Source: a virus. Taken from it: 64,000 nt of DNA. Where the stretch lies: IMG/VR virus record IMGVR_UViG_3300020162_002681, positions 82,233 to 146,232 of that record; one strand, 5' to 3'. Positions 57,581-64,000 of the stretch are shown piece after piece (positions within the stretch are counted from its first letter, which is position 1; every line of letters starts with the position of its first letter). The notes under the pieces were generated by a model that was not told where the DNA came from, did no database searches, and saw only the letters and a program-made list of their open reading frames with translations. The translations under genes were made by a program, and so were the position numbers.

Positions 57581-58693
57581 ATGATAACAGACACTCTCGC
57601 CATTGACAACACCCCAAAATCTCTCCACATTAGTACCACAGGGGCATTCGGTCAGCTCGAAACATCTAAGGTAGTTCCTCACATTACCCCTGATGACATC
57701 ATCGAACAAGCTGAACTCGAAAAGTGGCAAGCATTCATGTATCCCAACATGAACGAAGATAATTTACCTGTAAATGAACTCAAGTCTAACTATATCCGCC
57801 AAGAATTTCTTAAAGAAGATGCAGTTGGTATCAACCCCATTTACCTAGAACAAGGACACATTGACCATCATGGGCGCAATTTCGCCCTCAAGGTTCCCAG
57901 TAAATATCGCATCATCCAATACCAAGATGGTTTGCGTTGGCTTGAAAGCTACACAATGGAAAGCTTGATTGAGATTCAAGATTGGCTTCTACTCGACTCT
58001 GGCGCAATTCTAGCGGTCAACAACCTCATTCCCGATGAAGTCCTCACGATTCAAGGCGAAGCAGACAAAATCACACCTTACATGATTTTCTGCTTATCTC
58101 ATGATGGAACGACACCTCGCGCAGTCTTCTTCAGCTCGTTTCGAGCGATTTGCAAGAACACTCTAATGATGGCTCTAGCTTCTGCGAAAGGCACTGAAAA
58201 GTTCTTTGGATTCGACCCCAAAAAAGGTAGTCACAAGTCACCGCAAGAACTCATGGCGATGGCTAAGAAGAACATCGACTTGGCTAAAACTAAGTTCCAC
58301 GATGAGACTGCTCCGCACCTCGAAGCTCTGCGTGACCTTCAACTTGACGAAAAAGTGGTTGACACACTCACTCGCGACCTCTTTGCAATCCGCCGCACAC
58401 AAGAAATTCCTTTGTTCCTCGATGAGGATGAGACTTATCCTAGCTCAATCAAGAACTACCACAAGTTCATGGACATCTACAGAAGCTTGTCTGATGTTGA
58501 TATCTTCGATGCAAGTCAGCACACTGGATACCGTTACGCCAATGCTGCGACCTCTTTTGTCAAGACTACTGGCAAGGATAATGGATTTGACCCTCTAGCT
58601 GGCTTCAAGGGCAATATGTTTGGCAAAGTTCGCAAAAATGCATCCGACTACCTAAGCGAGTTGCTACCTACAAAACACATCGGCGCGGCTTAA
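57581..58693 (+). CDS. DUF932-family protein
   Basis: 370 residues. The middle matches the DUF932 phage/plasmid-like family: RNFALKVPSKYRIIQYQ, then LSHDGTTPRAVFFSSFRAICKNTLMMAL, and a helical C-terminal part with LAKTKFHDE. Members are often near replication or anti-restriction genes, function not settled. It is one of the largest genes of the early region. A terminator candidate follows at 58796. Confidence 0.8.
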   Translation: MITDTLAIDNTPKSLHISTTGAFGQLETSKVVPHITPDDIIEQAELEKWQAFMYPNMNEDNLPVNELKSNYIRQEFLKEDAVGINPIYLEQGHIDHHGRNFALKVPSKYRIIQYQDGLRWLESYTMESLIEIQDWLLLDSGAILAVNNLIPDEVLTIQGEADKITPYMIFCLSHDGTTPRAVFFSSFRAICKNTLMMALASAKGTEKFFGFDPKKGSHKSPQELMAMAKKNIDLAKTKFHDETAPHLEALRDLQLDEKVVDTLTRDLFAIRRTQEIPLFLDEDETYPSSIKNYHKFMDIYRSLSDVDIFDASQHTGYRYANAATSFVKTTGKDNGFDPLAGFKGNMFGKVRKNASDYLSELLPTKHIGAA

Positions 58694-58795
58694 GTCTTTA
58701 GGTGGATGCGTTGCCGCAAAACGTGTAGTAAATTAGCACAGAACCCGAAAAAGACGGCTTGCGCTGAGCAAGAGTCGCAGTTACCCGTATCCAAC

Positions 58796-58841
58796 AAAGA
58801 ACGGTTGACGGCTGCTATAGGTTCTTTTCTCTTCTTTTTGT
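58796..58841 (+). terminator. terminator candidate after the DUF932 gene
   Basis: AAAGAAC (58796-58802) pairs with GTTCTTT (58821-58827), 7 bp with an 18-base loop, followed by TCTCTTCTTTTTG. The gap from 58694 to 58865 has no supportable gene; TTGACG and TATAGG occur in the loop but too close to form a promoter. Confidence 0.55.
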
Positions 58842-58865
58842 AATTAGCTATCAGGAGTATTCATT

Positions 58866-59369
58866 ATGTCTTACGCTAGAGTTCGAGTTGAAAAAATCGG
58901 TACATATTTCCAGTTAGAGATTGATGGCAAGGTTGCTAAGTTTGGTACAGATTCATCTAATATCTTGACAGGGGATATTAAGTCTGGCTCTGAATTTAAT
59001 GGAATTTTTTCTTCTAACTACGAAGTCCCTTTCTATAAGGGTTCCGTAAAACTACACATCAACTTCACAATGCCTTGGAGTATCGGGAATTATGTGGATA
59101 ACCCACTTGCAGAAATCCGCCGCAGAGTTCGATTGGTGCAAGAAACTTTTGCCAAAGCAGAGGCAGAAAAGGAAGTGTGGGAAGGTATTGTTGTGGGTTC
59201 ACTACTTACTGAGCCTGAGAAGCCAGAAACGTTTACTATCATCTACACTGGTAGTCAAGGTGAAGGGTACAAGTACGTTACCACAATCTCACGCTCTTTA
59301 TTACAAAACAAACTTTCCGAGTTCTCCAATCCAATTTTCGTATTCAAAGGTATACCTGAAACTGTATGA
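58866..59369 (+). CDS. hypothetical early protein, paralogue of the 54.0 kb gene
   Basis: 167 residues after TCAGGAG. The block FTMPWSIGNYVDNPLAEIRRR...VQETFAKAEAEKEVWEGIV matches the block of the 188-residue gene at 54.0 kb in spacing and key residues (W, Y, DNP, EIRRR, VQETF, VW). The rest is less similar. Small-protein family in early regions; function unknown. Confidence 0.65.
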   Translation: MSYARVRVEKIGTYFQLEIDGKVAKFGTDSSNILTGDIKSGSEFNGIFSSNYEVPFYKGSVKLHINFTMPWSIGNYVDNPLAEIRRRVRLVQETFAKAEAEKEVWEGIVVGSLLTEPEKPETFTIIYTGSQGEGYKYVTTISRSLLQNKLSEFSNPIFVFKGIPETV

Positions 59370-59512
59370 GAAAGTTTACTGGCTTTGGCAAACGTGTATC
59401 TGGTATTACGTCCAAGCCACCAGTCCCAACCCCAACCAAACTCGAAATGAAGCGACCTCCTACTACGCCTCTAGAAGAAATGGCTCAGATATTCCGACTC
59501 ATTACTCGATAA
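59366..59512 (+). CDS. small basic protein, 48 residues
   Basis: ATG at 59366 overlaps the preceding stop (ATGA). Basic and Pro/Thr-rich (RKFTGFGKRVSGITSKPPV, LEMKRPPTTPLEEMAQ), so probably flexible. The overlap and following hairpin support it as a gene. Confidence 0.55.
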   Translation: MRKFTGFGKRVSGITSKPPVPTPTKLEMKRPPTTPLEEMAQIFRLITR

Positions 59513-59520
59513 TCACTCTC

Positions 59521-59545
59521 GCGGTACTTAGAAGGCAAGTACCGC
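59521..59545 (+). promoter_or_regulatory. leader hairpin
   Basis: GCGGTACTT (59521-59529) pairs perfectly with AAGTACCGC (59537-59545). ATAGGAG and the ATG at 59568 follow within 25 bases. A strong hairpin just upstream of a ribosome binding site could control translation or protect the transcript end. Confidence 0.5.
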
Positions 59546-59567
59546 TTCATTTAATATAGGAGATATT

Positions 59568-59747
59568 ATGTTTGACGTTATTGAAGTTGCGATTGATTCT
59601 AGTAAAGTTCTTGCATTCATGACAGAGAATAAAACCGAAAAAAATGCTCAAGCTGTTGTGCAGATGGCTGTCTACCGTAGAGGTGTTGAAGCTAGCTTTT
59701 ATGCTGTTGTCGAAGCTGGTAAATATAAAATTGGAGATATATACTAA
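59568..59747 (+). CDS. small hypothetical protein, 59 residues
   Basis: ATG at 59568 after ATAGGAG, ending TAA at 59747, which overlaps the next start by one base. Contains FDVIEVAIDSSKVLAFMTEN and VVQMAVYRRGVEASFYAVVE, alpha/beta. The opposite frame is a shadow. No family recognised. Confidence 0.65.
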   Translation: MFDVIEVAIDSSKVLAFMTENKTEKNAQAVVQMAVYRRGVEASFYAVVEAGKYKIGDIY

Positions 59748-59935
59748 TGTCTTATCCAAACTGGACTACCGAACCTTGCCTCAATTGTGGTGGTGATGTC
59801 CAAACTTATAGAACCACCACGACACCTTCAGATATAAAGTTGGTGTGTTTCAAGGACGATAGAAGTTTAGAGGTACATAAGAAAATCAAAAAAGTTTGTT
59901 GCGGTGATTGCAGTAAAAAGGTGCTAAATGTATAG
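59747..59935 (+). CDS. zinc-ribbon protein
   Basis: 62 residues with two Cys pairs: EPCLNCGGDVQTY and KVCCGDCSKKV. This is a complete zinc-ribbon arrangement of phage regulators or RNA-polymerase-binding type. Basic at the end. Overlaps both neighbours (1 and 8 bases). May bind nucleic acid. Confidence 0.7.
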   Translation: MSYPNWTTEPCLNCGGDVQTYRTTTTPSDIKLVCFKDDRSLEVHKKIKKVCCGDCSKKVLNV

Positions 59936-60674
59936 ACTTAATGTTTGCAACTTGTCTGGTACTTTTGAGAAGAGTTTCGGGCTGAATGGTTTCTCTGAAG
60001 ATTACTATGCGTTGCTAAATGGTTTTAGAGATTTGGAAGGGTCTGTAAATACCTTTTATTGCAGTACAATGTCTGACAAAACGAAATTACGAGACTGGCT
60101 CACAAACTACAGGCTCTTCTGCAAGTTGTCGCATTTCTTCGATGACTTCAACTTCTTCATCAATGAGAGTGTAAGAACAAGAGCCGAACACGACTCGAAG
60201 CACTCGGTTGACAGACGTTTGCATGACTTCATTCGGCGCGTTGAGAGTATGAAAATTCCTCAGCAGACTCAAGATACTATTGCAGGTTTCTTGAAAATGC
60301 AGAGGGCGAAAGCTGCACTTATGGCTACAAGGGAAAATTCGTGGCTAGTTCCTGAAGGATTGCCTCAAGGCAAATTAAATATTTGGCACAGCAAAGCTAA
60401 ACTATACATCACCGACACTCACTTAGAAAAGCTTGGAGCAGCACTAAACAAAGAAGCTGAGATAGGCGAAGACGGACTGAACCAATTCGACCGAACTCGC
60501 ACCCAACTTTTGCAACAACTTGCTACTACTTTGCAGAAATTTCCTTACATGAGATTGGGTCAACTACTCTCAAATTCTCTTCCTGAAGGTACTGACATTT
60601 TCTATGTAACCGATGCTAGATTGATTCAACTACTAAAAGATTTCGAGGCGCAACATGGGAATCGAGATAAGTAA
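59928..60674 (+). CDS. hypothetical early protein
   Basis: 248 residues, mainly helical in the middle (TDKTKLRDW-type, LHDFIRRVESMKIPQQTQDTI, KLGAALNKEAEIGEDGL) with an Arg/Lys-rich surface. No catalytic motif. It overlaps the nucleotidyltransferase gene by 20 bases, so the two are probably coupled and could act together. Confidence 0.65.
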   Translation: MYRLNVCNLSGTFEKSFGLNGFSEDYYALLNGFRDLEGSVNTFYCSTMSDKTKLRDWLTNYRLFCKLSHFFDDFNFFINESVRTRAEHDSKHSVDRRLHDFIRRVESMKIPQQTQDTIAGFLKMQRAKAALMATRENSWLVPEGLPQGKLNIWHSKAKLYITDTHLEKLGAALNKEAEIGEDGLNQFDRTRTQLLQQLATTLQKFPYMRLGQLLSNSLPEGTDIFYVTDARLIQLLKDFEAQHGNRDK

Positions 60675-61428
60675 AGATTTCAGCTCTAGGGATATCAAGT
60701 TTATTACAAAGTGGTTCGATATTCAATTTTGTTTCCAAGGTATCCGATATTGGTCTTGGCAATTTAGAGTTGAAACTTCAGATTACCTAACTTTCATCGC
60801 ACTACCTACTTTAGACATTTACTTTTGGAGCAAAAAAACTAATATGGCTAGTACATCTTCTCTCATTGTGTGGCAACAAAGCGTAGCTGACTCCCTGCTT
60901 GCAAGATTGGAAGCGATTGACTCTCACTGCATCATTGCGGGAGGCGCTCCTAGAGACTGGTATTTAGGTCGTCAGGCTAAGGACTTGGACGTTTACCTCT
61001 ATGTGCCTCGAAACTCTTTACTAAGACACTTCAAGACGCAATTGGCAGCTATCGGCATTACTAACATCGAGCAGTCTACGCTTTCAATGGATGACGCTCG
61101 GTACATTATCAATCCACTTGTGCGCTGGGTTTTCAATTACGAAGAGGATGGTGAAAAGGTTCAGTTGATTGTGATGAAAGAGTCAACTTACACTAGCGTT
61201 GTGCAACACTTCCCACTCTCGATTTGCAAGGTTTGGTACAAGGGCGGTAAAATTATTCCGTATTCTCGCCAATTCACCGAGACAACTGACCGCAAAGCAA
61301 TCGTAAAAACTGGTACTGAGTATTCGTCTGATGGTTGGTACATCGACAAGATTCTGGCTAAATTCCCTGAGTTCACTTACTATGAATCGATGAGTGACTT
61401 TGTACTTGCTAACGACCTAACTACCTGA
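60655..61428 (+). CDS. nucleotidyltransferase-fold protein
   Basis: 257 residues. Residues 92-114 carry a nucleotidyltransferase signature: CIIAGGAPRDWYLGRQAKDLDVY, where GG-x-x-RD and D-x-D (Asp110, Asp112) would hold metal and nucleotide, as in CCA-adding or antibiotic/MNT-type enzymes. The C-terminal 140 residues are a helical/alpha-beta part (FSIC-type not found, but TTDRKAIVKTG and YIDKILAKFPEF present). An ATG at 60844 would give a shorter protein but keep the domain. It may nucleotidylate host protein or RNA. The fold is moderately confident, the substrate unknown. Confidence 0.65.
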   Translation: MGIEISKDFSSRDIKFITKWFDIQFCFQGIRYWSWQFRVETSDYLTFIALPTLDIYFWSKKTNMASTSSLIVWQQSVADSLLARLEAIDSHCIIAGGAPRDWYLGRQAKDLDVYLYVPRNSLLRHFKTQLAAIGITNIEQSTLSMDDARYIINPLVRWVFNYEEDGEKVQLIVMKESTYTSVVQHFPLSICKVWYKGGKIIPYSRQFTETTDRKAIVKTGTEYSSDGWYIDKILAKFPEFTYYESMSDFVLANDLTT

Positions 61429-61456
61429 AAAACTAACATAGACTACAAGCAAAATC

Positions 61457-61630
61457 ATGAAACTCTACATATTCTTTTCTGCCCTAGCTGCGCTGGCTCT
61501 AAAGTTAGCGCACGATGTTCTTCCCGAAGTTCGCTTCGAGTTCCAAATCGATTGGTTCTGGTTCTGGGCGCTTCTTATTGTCGATGCTTGGATTATCTAC
61601 TCTGTTGTTTTCTTTCTACTTCAAGGGTGA
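61457..61630 (+). CDS. small membrane protein, 57 residues
   Basis: ATG at 61457, TGA at 61630. Two hydrophobic segments: LYIFFSALAALALKLA and FWFWALLIVDAWIIYSVVFFLL. It is 4 bases upstream of the next gene start. Aromatic-rich transmembrane segments. Possibly a membrane modifier of the host. Confidence 0.5.
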   Translation: MKLYIFFSALAALALKLAHDVLPEVRFEFQIDWFWFWALLIVDAWIIYSVVFFLLQG

Positions 61631-61634
61631 TGAC

Positions 61635-61925
61635 ATGGAGTTTGATTTTTCTCAACTCGAAAATTATGTTGCACCAATTGCAAATAATTGCAGATGGTTT
61701 GTTCAGTGGAACTCATACACCTACGACAAATCTTCCCCTCAGTATGGGCAGTGGCAAGATGCTAAAAACTGGAATACTGGAAGGTTTGGCTCAGATGAGT
61801 TTGGTGGTCACACTTCAGAAATCATGGCTCATGCATATGCTGCTGAAGCGAGTGAGTGGGGGGAGATTATCAAACCGAGTGAAGATACGAAACAGTACAT
61901 TAGAAATAAACATTGGCGCTATTAG
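61635..61925 (+). CDS. hypothetical early protein
   Basis: 96 residues from ATG at 61635; the longer open frame before it overlaps the membrane protein gene and is rejected. Trp/His-rich (CRWFVQWNSYTYDKS, WNTGRFGSDEFGGHTSEIMAHAYA). The pattern resembles small proteins of unknown function; no known motif. Confidence 0.55.
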   Translation: MEFDFSQLENYVAPIANNCRWFVQWNSYTYDKSSPQYGQWQDAKNWNTGRFGSDEFGGHTSEIMAHAYAAEASEWGEIIKPSEDTKQYIRNKHWRY

Positions 61926-61926
61926 T

Positions 61927-62496
61927 ATGTCTCCAGAACCAGACAGCATTCTTTCCTCATCTGTTTCCCTAGTCATTGATAACCATCACTGGTTTCGTCA
62001 GACTCACGGTGACAATATCACTTGGATTCCGATGTTCGCAGATTATTACTATGCCTATCGCGCAGTAGAAAAGCAGTGGTGGTACGTTGACGGGGAGAAG
62101 AAATTCAAAGTCGATGCAGTACCAGATACTGAAATTATCTACTGGAATCTTGTAATTCCTAAGCAAGAGCCATCACTCCCAAAACCTGAAGTTGATTTTC
62201 AAATCATTACTCCTGCCTACTGTCGAAAAATTTCCAACATTCAGTACTCCAATTTTGCTTGTAGGCATAAAGGGGTTTATTGGGTGAGACATTGGGAATT
62301 ATTTAGAGGCAATGTTAATTTTGTTCGTTGGCACTCCCCTGAAACCTCAGTAGAATATTTCTTTTCACTGAACGATAAATTCCAAAATGTTTGGCACACT
62401 AAGTCTGAGCCTGAAGCAGAGTTTGTTGAGATTAAAGAGATTCCAGATATTGAATTACAATACCAAGCAATTTATCAGGAGACGAAAAAGCCGTGA
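61927..62496 (+). CDS. hypothetical early protein, Trp-rich
   Basis: 189 residues from ATG at 61927; a longer open frame upstream is a shadow. Many Trp, Tyr and His: IDNHHWFRQTHGDNITWIP, KQWWYVDG, CRHKGVYWVRHWELFRG. Beta-rich in character. It overlaps the next gene by 4 bases. Not recognised. Confidence 0.6.
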   Translation: MSPEPDSILSSSVSLVIDNHHWFRQTHGDNITWIPMFADYYYAYRAVEKQWWYVDGEKKFKVDAVPDTEIIYWNLVIPKQEPSLPKPEVDFQIITPAYCRKISNIQYSNFACRHKGVYWVRHWELFRGNVNFVRWHSPETSVEYFFSLNDKFQNVWHTKSEPEAEFVEIKEIPDIELQYQAIYQETKKP

Positions 62497-62690
62497 GTCA
62501 ACCACAGTATCGCCTCGTATCTCGCGGTCAGTCCTTCACTGGTGAAGAAGTAATCGAGCTTCACGTTTACAGTCAGTCTCGCGGTATATATCAAAAAATG
62601 CCAGTGAAAGTTACTATTAATCCAGAGTGTGTAATCAAGACACTCGAAGAGCTTGAGAATTGGGCTAAAGAGAGCTGGAGTACCCACTAA
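62493..62690 (+). CDS. small hypothetical protein, GTG start
   Basis: 65 residues from GTG at 62493 (overlap with the previous stop). Mixed beta and helix (YRLVSRGQSFTGEEVIELHVY, CVIKTLEELENWAKES). No family recognised. Confidence 0.55.
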   Translation: MSQPQYRLVSRGQSFTGEEVIELHVYSQSRGIYQKMPVKVTINPECVIKTLEELENWAKESWSTH

Positions 62691-62920
62691 TGAACGTAAA
62701 ACGTGTAGTTATAGTTGTCGAGCATGAAGATAGAGAGTGGAGTCGTACAGGCTCCGAGGAGAAAACTACTTGGGCAGAGAGTGTTAATGGTCTTCAGTAT
62801 CAAAAAATAGGTGAAGCAGACTGGCAACACACCTGCAATCGCGGATTGTCTTGGTTGAATTGCAGCAGCACTCCAATAATTGAGAAAGAATATCAGAGAA
62901 AGATTAATGAGTCAGTTTAA
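62690..62920 (+). CDS. small hypothetical protein
   Basis: 76 residues, Trp-rich (EDREWSRTGSEEKTTWAES, DWQHTCNRGLSWLNCSST). The start overlaps the previous stop by one base. No recognised motif. Confidence 0.55.
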   Translation: MNVKRVVIVVEHEDREWSRTGSEEKTTWAESVNGLQYQKIGEADWQHTCNRGLSWLNCSSTPIIEKEYQRKINESV

Positions 62921-63161
62921 AGAGTTAGAATGCGTGACTGATGTTGTTTTTAAGGGTAATCATTGGAATCGTAGACAACTAGACAATTATATTCATTGGT
63001 GTTGCATTGAAGTAACTCACGAATATAAGTATGATGACCCTAGAGATGGTTGGCTATTCAGAAAATCCGTAAACCACTATTGGGATAGCTGCAACGTGCC
63101 TGAGATTGAGACTTTACATAGAAAAGCGGTAGCTAAATATGAGCAATTACAGTCAGCTTGA
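62907..63161 (+). CDS. hypothetical early protein, Trp/His-rich
   Basis: 84 residues from ATG at 62907; a start at 62880 would lie inside the previous gene. Contains FKGNHWNRRQLDNYIHWCCIEVTHEYK and NHYWDSCN. Its style (Trp, His, Cys) resembles the neighbouring genes, which may be a family of small early proteins. Confidence 0.6.
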   Translation: MSQFKELECVTDVVFKGNHWNRRQLDNYIHWCCIEVTHEYKYDDPRDGWLFRKSVNHYWDSCNVPEIETLHRKAVAKYEQLQSA

Positions 63162-63462
63162 GTTTTGTCAAGTAGAAGAAGTGCGAGTTGTGACCCCCAA
63201 GAAAATCCACATCATTCACTGCCCTGAGCAAAAAGCGTTCAAAGTAATAGGTTCTTCCAGAGACATTACTAAATGTCTCTCAGAGCTTCAGAAAGGGAAT
63301 CCAATTACTTTGACCTGTTACGTAAGTTTTCACGGCACTAATGATACCAAGTGGACTATCCTCGATGATTGTAAAGAGTTCTCACTTCATGGTGATTGGC
63401 TGCAAGATAATGAGTCAGTTCGAGCATACCTCAACTCACAATTAAATATTTTGGTGAACTAA
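63139..63462 (+). CDS. hypothetical early protein
   Basis: 107 residues, with EVRVVTPKKIHIIHCPEQKAF and KFTWT-like beta stretches. Overlaps the previous gene by 23 bases; the next gene begins directly after its stop. No known family. Confidence 0.6.
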   Translation: MSNYSQLEFCQVEEVRVVTPKKIHIIHCPEQKAFKVIGSSRDITKCLSELQKGNPITLTCYVSFHGTNDTKWTILDDCKEFSLHGDWLQDNESVRAYLNSQLNILVN

Positions 63463-63837
63463 ATGGAAATTTTGAAAACTATCACAACAGTGAATGCAGT
63501 TGGAGTATTTAACCAACTACGCCGTTATGAATATCCCAGTGGAATCATTGATTGGGTTACATTATCTCCTAGAAAAGAGTACAAACTTGAAAACGGGCAC
63601 TGGTCTTTATTTAACGAAGAAATTTGGAAGTATGAACCCCTAACCGAAAAACCTCCAACTTGGGAGCAAGAGTATCAAGAAGCACTTTTGTCACAACACC
63701 CCTTTGAAAAACGTGTCCGTGAGATTATCTCTACTGTATCTAAAGACATAGAGAATAGAGTCAACCATATCATGTGTGAAATAGCTGATGATGTAGACTT
63801 TGAAGACTTAGTTTCGGAGTATTTAGCAAAGACATGA
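63463..63837 (+). CDS. hypothetical early protein
   Basis: 124 residues. The N-terminal part has aromatic, Pro-rich sequence (LENGHWSLFNEEIWKYEPL). The C-terminal 60 residues are helical and acidic (EIISTVSKDIENRVNHIMCEIADDVDFEDLV). The stop overlaps the next start (ATGA). Function unknown. Confidence 0.6.
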   Translation: MEILKTITTVNAVGVFNQLRRYEYPSGIIDWVTLSPRKEYKLENGHWSLFNEEIWKYEPLTEKPPTWEQEYQEALLSQHPFEKRVREIISTVSKDIENRVNHIMCEIADDVDFEDLVSEYLAKT

Positions 63838-64000
63838 TTACCATAACCTACGAGTTTCAGTACCACCCTGAATGGGATTGTGTCGAAGAAGCAGATAATT
63901 GGCTTTTTTCCACAGAAGGGAAGGAGCTAGATGCTATTGAGATTGCAACCCTCATTAATTCCAAGAAATTGAAGGTACTAAGTCATCCTGTAGCAACAAA
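63834..64000 (+). CDS. early protein, C-terminus outside window
   Basis: ATG at 63834 overlaps the previous stop by 4 bases and the frame is open to the window end (about 55 residues visible). It reads ITITYEFQYHPEWDCVEEAD and an acidic helix (STEGKELDAIEIATLINSK). The style matches the preceding genes. Not recognised. Confidence 0.6.
   Translation, partial: MITITYEFQYHPEWDCVEEADNWLFSTEGKELDAIEIATLINSKKLKVLSHPVAT

Noticed and set aside
58206-58598. 130-residue plus-strand frame within the DUF932 gene
   Set aside because: Out-of-frame Ser/Thr/Arg-rich sequence inside a clearly conserved gene.
58694-58865. Possible tRNA or small RNA gene in the gap after the DUF932 gene
   Set aside because: Stems are present but no T-loop GTTCRA, no anticodon arm pattern; a terminator-like hairpin explains part of it.

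Overview
The window is about 64 kb of a tailed double-stranded DNA phage genome (Caudoviricetes). It holds terminase, prohead protease, scaffold, major capsid, a tail tube candidate, a 1,923-residue tape measure and tail fibres. No sheath gene is visible, so a siphovirus with a long flexible tail is most likely. At roughly 1.5 angstrom per residue the tape measure predicts a tail near 290 nm. The host is probably a cyanobacterium, perhaps filamentous. This is inferred from the cyanobacterial look of a small DNA-binding-type protein at 55.7 kb and from the general gene style, and is not proven. No rRNA, tRNA or CRISPR array was seen, and no integrase was recognised.

Positions 1-43,970 hold the late region, read mostly leftward on the minus strand. 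In transcription order it contains: an accessory block with a lipoprotein, a PD-(D/E)XK nuclease and a kinase-like glycine-zipper protein (43.9-40.8 kb); large terminase (39.3-37.6); LamG-type tail fibres and a membrane GAF-like protein (37.3-30.0); a MuF-type head protein (29.4-27.8); holin and GH19 endolysin (26.9-25.7); prohead protease (25.6-24.6); three glycine-rich candidate ejection proteins (24.6-21.2); scaffold, decoration and major capsid (21.1-18.0); a broken GIY-YIG homing endonuclease (17.9-17.1); head-tail connectors (17.0-14.8); tail tube, frameshifted tail chaperones and tape measure (14.8-6.9); and baseplate and fibre genes (6.8-1). Isolated plus-strand genes sit inside this block: small terminase and three small genes at 39.4-40.8, an HU-like protein at 29.5, an XRE regulator at 26.9 and an amber-interrupted gene at 2.2. 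No portal gene was recognised.

Positions 43,970-44,567 are a gene-poor divergent control region. From 44.5 kb to the end, about 55 mostly small genes run rightward with tightly overlapping start and stop codons. Few are recognisable: a DUF932 protein, a nucleotidyltransferase-fold protein, zinc-ribbon proteins, a ribbon-helix-helix-like protein and several tiny membrane proteins. This looks like an early, host-takeover region. Many of its leaders carry tandem hairpins or long inverted repeats just before the ribosome binding site.

The most unusual system is a set of structural proteins built from a repeated pattern. A short peptide resembling [K/R]-x-[A/S]-N-F is followed by a Gly-rich (glycine-zipper) membrane-active segment. 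The pattern occurs in several adjacent proteins next to the prohead protease, and in a distant protein whose N-terminal half has a kinase-like catalytic loop. A simple reading is that the protease cuts at this motif during head maturation, releasing pore-forming peptides and at least one effector to be ejected with the DNA. This is inference from sequence and needs mass-spectrometric proof.
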